Source: Eurosta solidaginis (lineage: Eukaryota > Arthropoda > Insecta > Diptera > Tephritidae). From it: DNA of 64,000 bases. The DNA lies in contig NC_090319.1 in assembly GCF_040869045.1 (NCBI RefSeq), positions 66,002,779 to 66,066,778 of the forward strand, in the 5' to 3' direction. The position numbers were made by a program, and so were the translations under genes. The notes beneath the pieces were generated by a model. It saw nothing but the letters and a program-made list of their open reading frames with translations, was not told the origin of the DNA and searched no databases. The first letter of the stretch is position 1; each line of letters begins with the position of its first letter. Positions 34,373 through 45,946 of the stretch are shown here, in pieces.

Positions 34373-34873
34373 TTGGCGATTCTACCACGGACCGAAATTT
34401 ATATAAGTCTATATGTGATACAATTGCTGAATGTGGCGCTTTGCGTATCGCAGAGCTACTGACCAATACAATACCACAAATAGAAGTGCAGCTAAACTAT
34501 CTCTGGTTTCAGCAAATGTACATACGATCCTGCCACAAATTCACTTGAAGAACATACCGATATTTTAAACACGACGCTACGCATTCCCGTCAAATATTGA
34601 CATGCCAATAAGGATTCATTAATGAAACAATTGGATGAAGAATTAGAATTGGAACAGATTCAAATTAGGCAAGATCAACAACAACAACAAGCTGAACAAC
34701 AACAAGTACAATTACAACTGCATATGCAACAACATCAAACGTCAGCGATCTCAATACATGATAGTAAAATTATTTATGCACAAACCCCACCTTCCTCATT
34801 CAATTCTCTGTCTTTTTTTGTTAGTGATGGCGGCGGTATTGGTACAAATCCCAATAACAATCAAAACCAATAG
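34373..34873 (+). pseudogene. Unrecognised gene fragment with glutamine-rich C-terminus
   Basis: The final frame (34622-34873, 83 residues after an ATG) reads KQLDEELELEQIQIRQD, then poly-Q interspersed with A, V, L and H, then SAISIHDSKIIYAQTPPSS and a Gly/Asn-rich end with stop. In-frame sequence upstream (DILNTTLRIPVKY, stop, HANKDSL) and a stretch in another frame near 34380-34490 (SICDTIAECGALRIAELL) look like further coding sequence. This suggests an intronless copy of a longer cellular gene with stops and shifts. I do not recognise the gene. The window's second copy starts inside the Q tract and has a short in-frame deletion there. Confidence 0.45.
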
Positions 34874-36288
34874 CAACCATAATAAAAAAAATGTGTAATA
34901 TGAATACTAATACCAATATTGAATATTATTGTCCTCAATTTGTATGCATAATGAAAGCTTCCGTCGTTAATTACAGGCGCTCACTATTTTTAGAAGCATA
35001 AAAAAGCAAAAATAATTAAACGTTTTGTGTCTAGCTTTTGTGATGTATGTATGTAAGGAAGTTGCTATTATATTAAAATAAATAAGTATCCTGACAATGA
35101 GAGTGATGATCGTGGGTGTATGTAAAATGGTTGCAAGTAATACTACCTTTCCATCCAAACTGACTCGTAATAATAAATGTTAGATACAACGATAATATCT
35201 CAAGTTAAAAGAAAATGCTGCACATCTAAATGTGATGATAAAAAAAAAAACGTTCCTTTCCTAAATCTTTTGTTAAACCATTATACAAACAAGACATCAA
35301 GTTATCTTATTTCAATACGTATTATTGATGACATCACTAAAAATATAAAATGTTATTAAATTTTTTTTAAAATTAAAGTAATATTAAGTATGTTTTAATT
35401 GTGTAAACTTCTTCTCCAGTACATAAATAAATACATTTATCAATTATGTATACAAGAACTTTCACAACAACAAATATTCTAACTCAAAATATAAACAATA
35501 ACCTCATTTTCAATTCTAAAACAACAACAAAAATATACAGAAAAAAGAAATAACTTAAAATTTTTAAAACTAAACTAATTACTAGAATCAATATTAAAAA
35601 TCACAAGAGATTTCTTACAATAATTTATGAAATTATTAAAACCATATTTAAAACTCAATATTAAAATCATTACCATAACACGAATAAATAACAATTTCAT
35701 ATCACCCTCAAACAAATAAAGGAATCAAGTTTTCATTCCACATCAACAACTTGGACATACATTATGCTGAGTACAATTATATATTGAATATATATTCTGC
35801 ATAATACAAGTTTTTAATTTTTGAATGATTGTGCACACAAAGTTGCCATCTACTATCATTCAACCTCATTCTAAGTTCTTCAAACGTATCATTATAATTG
35901 ACAATATTTCACAAACAGCTATTAATATATTTTAAACCTTTAACAATATAGCAATAACAAAACCAAATATTAGTATACATATAAATATTAATACAATAAA
36001 TAAATAATAACAACACTTACCATTTAAAAAATAAAATGAGCTATTAAGTGCATCGAATCATCGAAAGATTGAGTACTTACATCAATACCAACGTAAACTT
36101 AACACAATTATATAAACACTTTCTGACAATTAAAAACAAAAAAATTACAATATATTTACAACACTAAATTCAAAAATTTTTCAAACTGCAACACAAAATT
36201 CTTACAGTAATAAATGTACACTGCAAATTAACACTAAAAAAAATAAAACCGTTTAATAAATTTTTCGTTTCTCTGGAGGAGGAGTATA
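34874..36288 (+). other. A/T-rich non-coding interior of the LTR-bounded insert
   Basis: Follows the ORF stop. Rich in A runs and AATAAA, like a long 3' UTR. No ORF of note. Confidence 0.45.
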
Positions 36289-36466
36289 TGTAGAGTTATC
36301 TACTTGTAACAAATATACTTGTTATATTTTAAATTTATTCTTACTATATTATTTATTTTTTATTATCAAAAAATAAAATAAAATTAAGTCATCAAAAATA
36401 TCTTTTAAAAAAATAAAGTTTAAAATATATTAATCAAAATTAAATAGAAAATTATTATTTTCTATA
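36289..36466 (+). repeat. LTR-like direct repeat, 3' copy
   Basis: Same as 34199-34372 with a few changes. Preceded by a polypurine tract. Confidence 0.7.
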
Positions 36467-37094
36467 CAGACATATGACTCTTTTGAATAGTGAGACTATA
36501 TTCAATATCAAATTATAGATATATATAACTGCAAGTGTTGGTACCTCTCGAGTTTGTAACACTTAGCGTAGTAACTTGATTGATCTTTCACTTATGAGCA
36601 AAACTTAGGTACCGAAGTTTGTAAGTAGATTTAAGCTTTAAAGTAGGAATGACACACAAATCTGCCTAACGGCTCCAAAGGGACTGAGATGTGAAGGCCA
36701 CAATCTACTCGCACTACCCGTATAAGTCTACGCCATTTAAACATTTTTTTTCGACAGCCAAACAATAAAACCTCATCGGAATTATAAATCAAGGCCGAGT
36801 TTCGTAAGCTAGAAACCGAAGTTCGAGGTCTATATGAATGGTCGGCAGTAAAAACGGGATGTATTTAATAAAAGCGAAGCTTCTGAACATATCCGTAAAA
36901 GTTCGGTAAAAGAAAAAAGGGCGGCAAAAATGGGACTTTTGGGGTTTTCCATTAAAATGGGGGCACTACGATTCATACAATAAAATAAAGACATACCAGA
37001 TCATTCAATTAAAGATGAATACATCATGTTATTCAGGAAAGGGGGAATGCCACTACTTCGAGATTGCTTAGTGAACATGACTTCCAAGATTATT
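36467..37094. other. Non-coding sequence, duplicated at 42471-43100
   Basis: No gene or known repeat recognised. Only short open frames. Confidence 0.45.
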
Positions 37095-38397
37095 ATACTC
37101 AGCTGAGCAGAGCTCACAGAGTATATTAACTTTGTTCGCATAACGGTAATCCGTAACGGCATAAACTAATCGATATAGATATAGACTTCTATATATCAAA
37201 ATGATCTGGGTGAAAAAAGAAATTCATTTAGCCATGTCCGTCCATCCGTCCGTCCGTCTGTAAACACGATAACTTGAGTAAATTTTGAGGTATCTTGATT
37301 AAATTTGGTATGTAGGTTCCTGGGTGCTCATCTCAGATCGCTATTTAAAATGAACGAAATCGGACCACAACCACGTCCACTTTTTCGATATCGAAAATTT
37401 CGAAAAACCGAAAAAGAGCGATAATTCATTACCAAAGACGGATAAAGCGATGAAACTGTATGTCCAACATTGTATGCGCGTTGTCCTTATGATGCAAAAT
37501 TGAAAATTAGTAAATTTTTGGACAATGGGCGTGGCACCGCCTACTTTTAAAAGAAGGTAGTTTAAAAGTTTTGCAAGCTGTAATTTCGCAGTCGTTTAAG
37601 ATATCATTATGAAATTTGGCAGGCACGTTAGTCCTATTACTGTATGTGTGCTAAATAAAAATTAGCAAAATCGGATAACGAACACGCCGGTTTTAAAAAA
37701 AATTGTTTAAAGTCAAATTTTAACAAAAAATTTAAAATCTTTACAGTATATAAGTAAATTATGCCAACATTCAACTCCAGTAATGATATGGTGCAACAAA
37801 ATGCAAAAATAAAAGAAAATTTCAAAGTGGGCGTGGCTCTGCCCTTTTTCATTTAATTCGTCTAGAATACTTTTAAGACCATAAGTCGAACAAAAATTCA
37901 CCAATCCTTGTGAAATTTGGTAGGTGCATAGATTCTATGACGGTAACTGTTTTTTGTGAAAATGGGCAAAATCGGTTGAAGCCACGCCTAGTTTTTATAC
38001 ACAGTCGACCGTCTGCCCTTCCGCTGGCCTTTAACACGATAACTTGAGCAAAAATCGATATATCTTTCCTAAACTTAGTTCACGTACTTATCTGAACACA
38101 CTTTATCTTGGTATAAAAAATGGCCGAAATCCGACAATGACCACGCCCACTTTTCGATATCGAAAATTACGAAAAATGAAAAAATGCCATAAGTGTATAC
38201 TAAATGTGAAAAAAGGGATGAAACATGGTAACTGGATTGGTTTATTGACGCAAAATATAACCTTAGAAAAAACTTTGTAAAATGGGTGTGACACCTACCA
38301 TATTAAGTAGAAGAAAATGAAAAAGTTTTGCAGGGCGAAATCAAAAGCCCTTGGAATCTTGGCAGCAATACTGTTCGTGGTATGACATATATAAATA

Positions 38398-39268
38398 ACT
38401 ATGGACTCTGTTAAGTTACAATTAAGATCCTCAATAACGTTGTAGCCTGGTGTAATAATAACCGATTACATTTGAACATAAAAAAGTGTTTTCATATTTC
38501 GTTCTCAGAGTCTCGCTCTCCCATTCCCACCTCATATTGTATCGAAGACTCTCAACTTTGCTCCCTTAGAGAAATTTCGGATCTCGGTGTTGTCTTTGAC
38601 TCCAACTTCTTATTTCTTGGTCATATAAATTACATAATTGCTAAATCCTACTCAATGCTTGCATTTATTCGCCGGTTTGGCTCAGTTTTTAAGGACCCTT
38701 ATACACTGAAATTATTGTATACGAGTTTGGTACATTCAAAGTTAGAGTATGCTGTCTTTATCTGGAGACCTTATTATGATTGTCATATCAATAGGATTGA
38801 ACGAATTCAAAAATCTTTTATTCGATTCGCTCTTCGGTCGATTGGGTACATGGAGCCGTTACCCTCGTACACTGCTAGATGCCAGCTAATTAACTTAAAA
38901 TTTTTATACTCCAGAAGAATCATTCTGTCACTTTCTTTTGTTTATGACATAGTTCGTGGAACTATTGATGCCTCTGCCTTGCTAGAATGCATTTTATTTC
39001 ATATCCCAGCCCGAAGCCTGAGGAGTAATGACATCTTTTTCATTGATCGAGTTAGAACAATGTATGCTTTTAATTCTCCTATTCTAAGAGCATTAAGAGA
39101 ATTTAATTTGTACTCAAGTGTACATGATGTTGATTTCTCTCTACCAAAAACTAAATTTAAACTGTTATTAATTAGGATCGTTAACTAATTTGTAATTTAA
39201 TGTTTTTATTCTACATCGTCTGTATGAAAATGTATATTTTCTAGATGTCTTAAATAAATAAATAAATT
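38398..39268 (+). mobile_element. 5'-truncated LINE inserted in the DINE-1-like element
   Basis: Present in unit 1 only. Unit 2 has the uninterrupted site TATATAAATAAATTAGCGG near 44355. Ends in a TAAATAAATAAAT tail. Flanking TAAATA is the likely target duplication. Confidence 0.85.
38472..39188 (+). pseudogene. LINE reverse transcriptase C-terminal fragment (Jockey/CR1-like)
   Basis: 238 residues open. Contains ISDLGVVFDSNFLFLGHINYI, then LKLLYTSLVHSKLEYAVFIWRPYYDCHINRIERIQKSFIRFALR, then an LPSYTARCQLINLKFL-type segment. These are the RT thumb and connection of Jockey-superfamily non-LTR elements. The catalytic FADD region and all upstream domains are missing through 5' truncation at insertion. 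The stop is native, just before the 3' UTR, so the remnant is intact for its length and looks young. Confidence 0.8.
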
Positions 39269-39662
39269 AGCGGTACCCGACAGATGATGTTCGGTGTCAC
39301 CCTGGTCCACATTTTGGTCGATATCTCGAAAACGCCTTCACATATACAACTACCACCACCCCTTTTAAAACCCTCATTAATACCTTTAATTTGATACCCA
39401 TATCGTACCAACACATTATAGATTCACCCCTGGTCCACCTTTATGGCGATATCCTGAAATTGCGTCCACCTATAGAACTAAGGCCCACTTCCTTTTAAAA
39501 TACTCTTTAATGCCTTTCATTTGAAACCTATGTCATACAAACACATTCCAGGGTTACCCTAAGTTCATTTTGCTAAATGGTGATTTTCCCTTATTTTGTC
39601 TCCAAAGCTCTCAGCTGAGTATGTAATGTTCGGTTACACCCGAACTTATCATTCCTTACTTG

Positions 39663-40181
39663 TTTTAAGATTCATTTGGATGCAATTTTGGGCAATTTTT
39701 AAATAACTTTGGCATTTTGTTGGAAGCATTTCGAGACTATTTCGGGGACAATTTCAGAATCACTTCCGGATTTTTTTAGAATCATTTCGAGAATTTTTCC
39801 AAGCACTTTTAGGACTTTATAAGATAACTTTGGGATTATTTTCAAAATCGTTTCGAAACTATTTCGTAACAACAAATTTTGTTCAGTCAATATGAAACTA
39901 CCTAAGTGCCATTTTGACCATGCGTAACGGATTGACGGACTCAGACAAAATTTTGAAGGGGATGGAAATGTATCGCACATTCATGGAACTTATTGGACTA
40001 ATTCGTGAATATTTCGAGAAGACTTGAGGAGCTCTTCGTGATTATACTTCAGGTTCACTTTGAAACTATTTCCATGTAATCTTGGGGCAATTTTAAGACC
40101 ACTTATGGATAAGTTTCGGAATCATTTAGACACTATTTTGGGACCCATTTGGAACAATTTCAGAATCACTTCGGGATTATT
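39663..40181. repeat. Degenerate short-period repeat (TTTCGAGACTATTTCGGG type), unit 1
   Basis: Phrases such as TTTCGAGACTATTTCGG, ATTTCAGAATCACTTCCGG and GGGACCATTTGGAAC recur every 15-30 bases. The 93-codon minus-strand frame across it follows this periodicity and is not taken as a gene. Unit 2 equivalent: 45138-45611. Confidence 0.55.
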
Positions 40182-40478
40182 ATACTCAACGTGCTTTTCA
40201 CACAGGGTATATTAACTTTGACTGGATAACGGTTGGTACAACCAAAGGAATCGAGATAGATATATACTTCCATATATCAAAATCATCAGTGTCGAAAAAA
40301 AAAAATTTTATTGAGCCATGTCCACCGTCCGTCCGTCTGTCCGTTAACACCATAACTTGAGTAAATATTGAGATATCTTCACCAAATTTGGGACACGAGC
40401 TAATCTGGGCCTAGAATAGATTGGTATTGAAAATGAGCGAAATAAGATGATAACCACGCCCACATTTTATATATATAG
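40182..40478 (+). mobile_element. 5' fragment of a DINE-1-like element, unit 1
   Basis: Starts TT|ATACTCAACG, runs through the GTCCGTCCGTCTGTCCG tract to CACGCCCACATTTTATATAT, then stops. Matches the first 300 bases of 15533-16466. Confidence 0.6.
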
Positions 40479-40512
40479 GTCATTCCATTTAAAGACACCC
40501 GGTCCACGCAGG

Positions 40513-40681
40513 ACATGATTTTTGATTTCGATGAAATTTTAATATGTTGTTCTTTGGTCAAAATAATGAAACACGTGTTTTTTTTTGCCTCCAAAAAAAT
40601 TTTTTTTCGCATTTATCGGCAATTGAATTCGATAAAATGCAATTGATATTTTATTCACCTATTTTTTCAACTGTCAATAAC
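40513..40681. repeat. Truncated left arm of a foldback element, unit 1
   Basis: Same as 45947-46119. Cut at CAATAACTT by the tandem-duplication junction. Confidence 0.8.
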
Positions 40682-40875
40682 TTAGGCAAGATCAACAACA
40701 ACAACAAGTACAATTACAACTGCATATGCAACAACATCAAACGTCAGCGATCTCAATACATGATAGTAAAATTATTTATGCACAAACCCCACCTTCCTCA
40801 TTCAATTCTCTGTCTTTTTTTGTTAGTGATGGCGGCGGTATTGGTACAAATCCCAATAACAATCAAAACCAATAG
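40682..40875 (+). pseudogene. 5'-truncated copy of the glutamine-rich fragment
   Basis: Begins in the Q tract at the duplication junction and keeps the frame to the same stop. It lacks about seven residues in the tract relative to 34622-34873. No start codon or LTR upstream. Confidence 0.6.
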
Positions 40876-42292
40876 CAACCATAATAAAAAAAATGTGTAA
40901 TATGAATACTAATACCAATATTGAATATTATTGTCCTCAATTTGTATGCATAATGAAAGCTTCCGTCGTTAATTACAGGCGCTCACTATTTTTAGAAGCA
41001 TAAAAAAGCAAAAATAATTAAACGTTTTGTGTCTAGCTTTTGTGATGTATGTATGTAAGGAAGTTGCTATTATATTAAAATAAATAAGTATCCTGACAAT
41101 GAGAGTGATGATCGTGGGTGTATGTAAAATGGTTGCAAGTAATACTACCTTTCCATCCAAACTGACTCGTAATAATAAATGTTAGATACAACGATAATAT
41201 CTCAAGTTAAAAGAAAATGCTGCACATCTAAATGTGATGATAAAAAAAAAAAAACGTTCCTTTCCTAAATCTTTTGTTAAACCATTATACAAACAAGACA
41301 TCAAGTTATCTTATTTCAATACGTATTATTGATGACATCACTAAAAATATAAAATGTTATTAAATTTTTTTTAAAATTAAAGTAATATTAAGTATGTTTT
41401 AATTGTGTAAACTTCTTCTCCAGTACATAAATAAATACATTTATCAATTATGTATACAAGAACTTTCACAACAACAAATATTCTAACTCAAAATATAAAC
41501 AATAACCTCATTTTCAAATCTAAAACAACAACAAAAATATACAGAAAAAAGAAATAACTTAAAATTTTTAAAACTAAACTAATTACTAGAATCAATTTTA
41601 AAAATCACAAGAGATTTCTTACAATAATTTATGAAATTATTAAAATCATATTTAAAACTCAATATTAATATCATTACCATAACACGAATAAATAACAATT
41701 TCATATCACCCTCAAACAAATAAAGGAATCAAGTTTTCATTCCACATCAACAACTTGGACATACATTATGCTGAGTACAATTATATATTGAATATATATT
41801 CTGCATAATACAAGTTTTTAATTTTTGAATGATTGTGCACACAAAGTTGCCATCTACTATCATTCAACCTCATTCTAAGTTCTTCAAACGTATCATTATA
41901 ATTGACAATATTTCACAAACAGCTATTAATATATTTTAAACCTTTAACAATATAGCAATAACAACACCAAATATTAGTATACATATAAATATTAATACAA
42001 TAAATAAATAATAACAACACTTACCATTTAAAAAATAAAATGAGCTATTAAGTGCATCGAATCATCAAAAGATTGAGTACTTACATCAATACCAACGTAA
42101 ACTTAACACAATTATATAAACACTTTCTGACAATTAAAAACAAAAAAATTACAATATATTTACAACACTAAATTCAAACATTTTTCAAAGCGCAACACAA
42201 AATTCTTACAGTAATAAATGTACACTGCAAATTAACACTAAAAAAAATAAAACCGTTTAATAAATTTTTTGTTTCTCTGGAGGGGGAGTATA
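40876..42292 (+). other. A/T-rich interior, copy of 34874-36288
   Basis: No gene. Differs from the unit 1 copy by scattered substitutions. Confidence 0.45.
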
Positions 42293-42470
42293 TGTAGAGT
42301 TATCTACTTGTAACAAATATACTTGTTATATTTTAAATTTATTCTTATTATATTATTTACTTTTTATTATTAAAAAATTAAAATATTTTAAGTCATCAAA
42401 AATATCTTTTAAAAAAATAAAGTTTAAAATATATTAATCAAAATTAAATAGAAAATTATTATTTTTTATA
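42293..42470 (+). repeat. LTR-like repeat, unit 2 copy
   Basis: Equivalent of 36289-36466. The matching 5' repeat is absent because the duplication unit starts inside the insert. Confidence 0.7.
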
Positions 42471-43100
42471 CAGACATATGACTCTTTTGAATAGTGAGAC
42501 TATATTCAATATCAAATTACAGATATACATAACTGCAAGTGTTGGTACCTCTCGAGCTTGTAACACTTAGCTTAGTAACTTGATTGATCTTTCACTTATG
42601 AGCAAAACTGAGGTACCGAAGTTTGTAAGTAGATTCAAGCTTTAAAGTAGGAATGACACACAAATCTGCCTAACTGCTCCAAAAGGGACTGAGATGTGAA
42701 GGTCAGAATCTACTCGCACTACCCGTATAAGTCTACGCCATTTAAACATTTTTTTTCGACAGCCAAACAATAAAACCTCATCGGAATTATAAATCAAGGC
42801 CGAGTTTCGTAAGCTAGAAACCGAGGTTCGAGGTCTATATGAATGGTCGGCAGTAAAAACGGGATGTATTTAATAAAAGCGAAGCTTCTGAACATATCCG
42901 TAAAAGTTCGGTAAAAGAAAAAAGGGCGGCAAAAATGGGACTTTTGGGGTTTTCCAATAAAAATGGGGGCACTACGATTCATACAATAAAAAAAAGACAT
43001 ACCAGATCATTCAATTAAAGATGAATACATCATGTTATTCGGGAAAGGGGGAATGCCACTACTTCGAGATTGCTTAGTGAACATGACTTCCAAGATTATT
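42471..43100. other. Non-coding sequence, duplicate of 36467-37094
   Basis: No gene recognised. Confidence 0.45.
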
Positions 43101-45137
43101 ATACTCAGCTGAGCAGAGCTCACAGAGTATATTAACTTTGTTCGCATAACGGTAATCCGTAACGGCATAAACTAATCGAGATAGATATAGACTTCTATAT
43201 ATCAAAATGATCTGGGTGAAAAAAGAAATTAATTTAGCCATGTCCGTCCATCCGTCCGTCCGTCTGTAAACACGATAACTTGAGTAAATTTTGAGGTATC
43301 TTGATTAAATTTGGTATGTAAGTTCCTGGGTGCTCATCTCAGATGGCTATTTAAAATGAGCGAAATCGGACCACAACCACGTCCACTTCTTCGATATCGA
43401 AAATTTCGAAAAACCGAAAAAGAGCGATAATTCATTACCAAAGACGGATAAAGCGATGAAACTTTGTATGTGCGTTGACCTTATGATGCAAAATAGAAAA
43501 TTAGTAAATTTTTGGACAATGGGCGTGGCACCGCCTACTTTTAAAAGAAGGTAGTTTAAAAGTTTTGCAAACTGTAATTTCGCAGTCGTTGAAGATATCA
43601 TTATGAAATTTGGCAGGCACGTTACTCCTATTAATTAAATTAGCAAAATCTGATAACGAACACGCCCACTTTTAAAAAAAATTGTTTAAAGTCAAATTTT
43701 AACAAAAAATTTAAAATCTTTACAGTATATAAGTAAATTATGCCAACATTCAACTCCAGTAATGATATGGTGCAACAAAATACAAAAATAAAAGAAAATT
43801 TCAAAGTGGGCGTGGCTCCCCCCTTTTTCATTTAATTCGTCTAGAATACTTTTAAGGCCATAAGTCGAACAAAAATTTAATTTGGTAGATGCATAGATTC
43901 TATGACGATAACTGTTTTCTGTGAAAATGGGCAAAATCGGTTGAAGCCACGCCCAGTTTTTATACACAGTCGACCGTCTGCCCTTCCGCTGGCCGCTAAC
44001 ACGATAACTTGAGCAAAAATCGATATATCTTTACTAAACTTAGTTCACGTACTTATCTGAACACACTTTATCTTGGTATAAAAAATGGCCGAAATCCGAC
44101 AATGACCACGCCCACTTTTCGATATCGAAAATTACGAAAAATGAAAAAATGCCATAATTGTATACTAAATGTGAAAAAAGGGATGAAACATGGTAAATGG
44201 ATTGGTTTATTGACGCAAAATATAACTTTAGAAAAAACTTTGTAAAATGGGTGTGACACCTACCATATTAAGTAGAAGAAAATCAAAAATTTTTGCAGGG
44301 CGAAATCAAAAGCCCTAGGAATCTTGCCAGCAATACTGTTCGTGGTATGACATATATAAATAAATTAGCGGTACCCGACAGATGATGTTCGGGGTCACCA
44401 TGGTCCACATTTGGGTCGATAACTCGAAAACGCTTTCACATATACAACTACCACCACTTCTTTTTAAAACCCTCATTTAATACCTTTAATCTGATACCTA
44501 TATCGTACAAAAACATTATAGATTCACCCCTGGTCCACCTTTATGGCGATATCCTGAAATTGCGTCCACCTATAGAACTAAGGCCCACTCCCTCTTAAAA
44601 TACTCCTTAATGCCTTTCATTTGAAACCTATGTCATACAAACACATTCCAGGGTTTACCCCTAAGTTCATTTTATAAAAAAAATAAATGTAAGGCGCGAT
44701 AACCTCCGAAGAGATCTAAGGCCGAGCTTCTCTTCCAATTTGCGTCGTGCTTCTCTTGATTTTTCCCTACAAATTGGCCGGACGGGACCTACATGTTTTA
44801 TGCCGACTCCGAACGGCATCTGCAAGGCAGATGAGTTTTCACTGAGAGCTTTTCATGGCAGAAATACAATCGGAGCGCTTGCCAGACACTGCGGAGGGGC
44901 GACCCCGCTTAGAAAAATTTTCTTCTAATTGAAAAATCTTATTTCTAAAATTTTGATGTTGCTTTGCCCGGGAGTTGAACCCAGGGCATACGGTGTGATA
45001 GGCGGAGCACGCTACCATCACACCACGGTGGCCGCCGCTCATTTTGCTAAATGGTAATTTTCCCTTATTTTGTCTCCAAAGCTCTCAGCTGAGTAGGTAA
45101 TGTTCGGTTACACCCGAACTTAGCATTCCTTACTTGT
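43101..45137 (-). mobile_element. DINE-1-like element, unit 2, with nested SINE
   Basis: Same ends and order as 37095-39662: ATACTCAGCTGAGCAGAG start, hairpin near 45100, CTTACTTG end. Interrupted by the SINE at 44675-45038. Confidence 0.7.
44675..45038 (-). mobile_element. tRNA-derived SINE, minus strand
   Basis: The minus strand begins near GTGGTGTGATGGTAGCGTG (A box) with GGTTCAACTCC (B box) and ends CTCTTCGGAGGTTATCGCGCC plus an A/T tail. TCATTTT at 44668-44674 and 45039-45045 is the target duplication. Unit 1 has the uninterrupted site (TTCATTTTGCTAAATGG near 39565). Confidence 0.85.
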
Positions 45138-45611
45138 TTTAAGATTCATTTGGATGCAATTTTGGGCAATTTTAAGATAACTTTGACATTTTGTTGGAAG
45201 CATTTCGAGACTATTTCGGGGACAATTTCAGAATCACTTCCGGATTTTTTAGAATCATTTCGAGAATTTTTCCAAGCACTTTTAGGACTTTATAAGATAA
45301 CTTTGGGATTATTTTCAAAATCGTTTCGAAACTATTTCGTGACAACAAATTTTCCTCAATCAATATGAAGCTACGTAAGTGCCATTTTGACCATGCGTAA
45401 CGGATTGACGGACTCAGATCAAATTTTGAAGGGGATGGAAATGTATCGCACATTCATGGAACTTTTTGGACTAATTCGTGAATATTTCGAGAAGACTTGA
45501 GGAGCTCTTCGCGATTATACTTACTTTAAGACCACTTCTGAATAAGTTTCGGAATCATTTAGACACTATTTTGGGACCCATTTGGAACAATTTCAGAATC
45601 CCTTCGGGATT
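45138..45611. repeat. Degenerate short-period repeat, unit 2
   Basis: Copy of 39663-40181. Confidence 0.55.
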
Positions 45612-45911
45612 ATTATAGTAGGCATTTGTGCTTTGCACACAGAGTATATTAACTTTGACTGGATAACGGTTGGTACAACCAAAGGAATCGAGATAGATAT
45701 GGACTTCAATATATCAAAATCATCAGTGTCGAAAAAAAATTTATTGAGCCATGTCCGTCCGTCCGTCCGTCTGTCCGTTAACACCATAACTTGAGTAAAT
45801 ATTGAGATATCTTCACCAAATTTGTGATACGAGCTAATCTGGGCCTAGAATAGATTGGTATTGAAGATGAGCGAAATAGGATGATAAGCACGCCCACATT
45901 TTATATATATA
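45612..45911 (+). mobile_element. 5' fragment of a DINE-1-like element, unit 2
   Basis: Copy of 40182-40478, with the same abrupt end at the TATATATATAG run. Confidence 0.6.
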
Positions 45912-45946
45912 GATCATTCCATTTCAAGACACCCGGTCCGCGCAGG

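Larger units (their letters stand above)
34199..36466 (+). mobile_element. LTR-bounded insert carrying a gene-like glutamine-rich fragment
   Basis: Two direct repeats of about 175 bases bound 1.9 kb. Right after the 5' repeat, TTGGCGATTCTACCACGG could act as a primer-binding site. Right before the 3' repeat, CTGGAGGAGGAG is a polypurine tract. There is no gag, pol or envelope-like frame. Interior is a non-retroviral ORF remnant plus a long A/T-rich tail. Reads as a non-autonomous LTR element that captured a cellular transcript (inference). Confidence 0.55.
37095..39662 (-). mobile_element. DINE-1-like element (same family as 10128-13106), unit 1, with nested LINE
   Basis: Starts TT|ATACTCAGCTGAGCAGAG. 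Ends with CTCAGCTGAGTATGTAATG, a hairpin (GTTCGGTTACACCCGAAC) and CTTACTTG. Internal blocks and two relics of the 130-bp monomer (about 39290-39560) match the family. Orientation is opposite to 10128-13106. Confidence 0.7.
34665..40681 (+). repeat. Tandem duplication, unit 1
   Basis: Collinear with unit 2 (40682-46119). Starts TTAGGCAAGATC in the Q-rich ORF, ends CAATAACTT inside a foldback arm. Contains a LINE insertion absent from unit 2. Confidence 0.92.

Noticed and set aside
38044..38280. 78-codon frame in the DINE-1-like element
   Set aside because: Lies in non-coding element body; present only because the element is AT-rich, and equivalent sequences elsewhere (12000, 51500) are interrupted.
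39699..39980. 93-codon minus-strand frame, also at 45211-45453
   Set aside because: Reflects a degenerate short-period DNA repeat; shifts between the two units are not frame-preserving.
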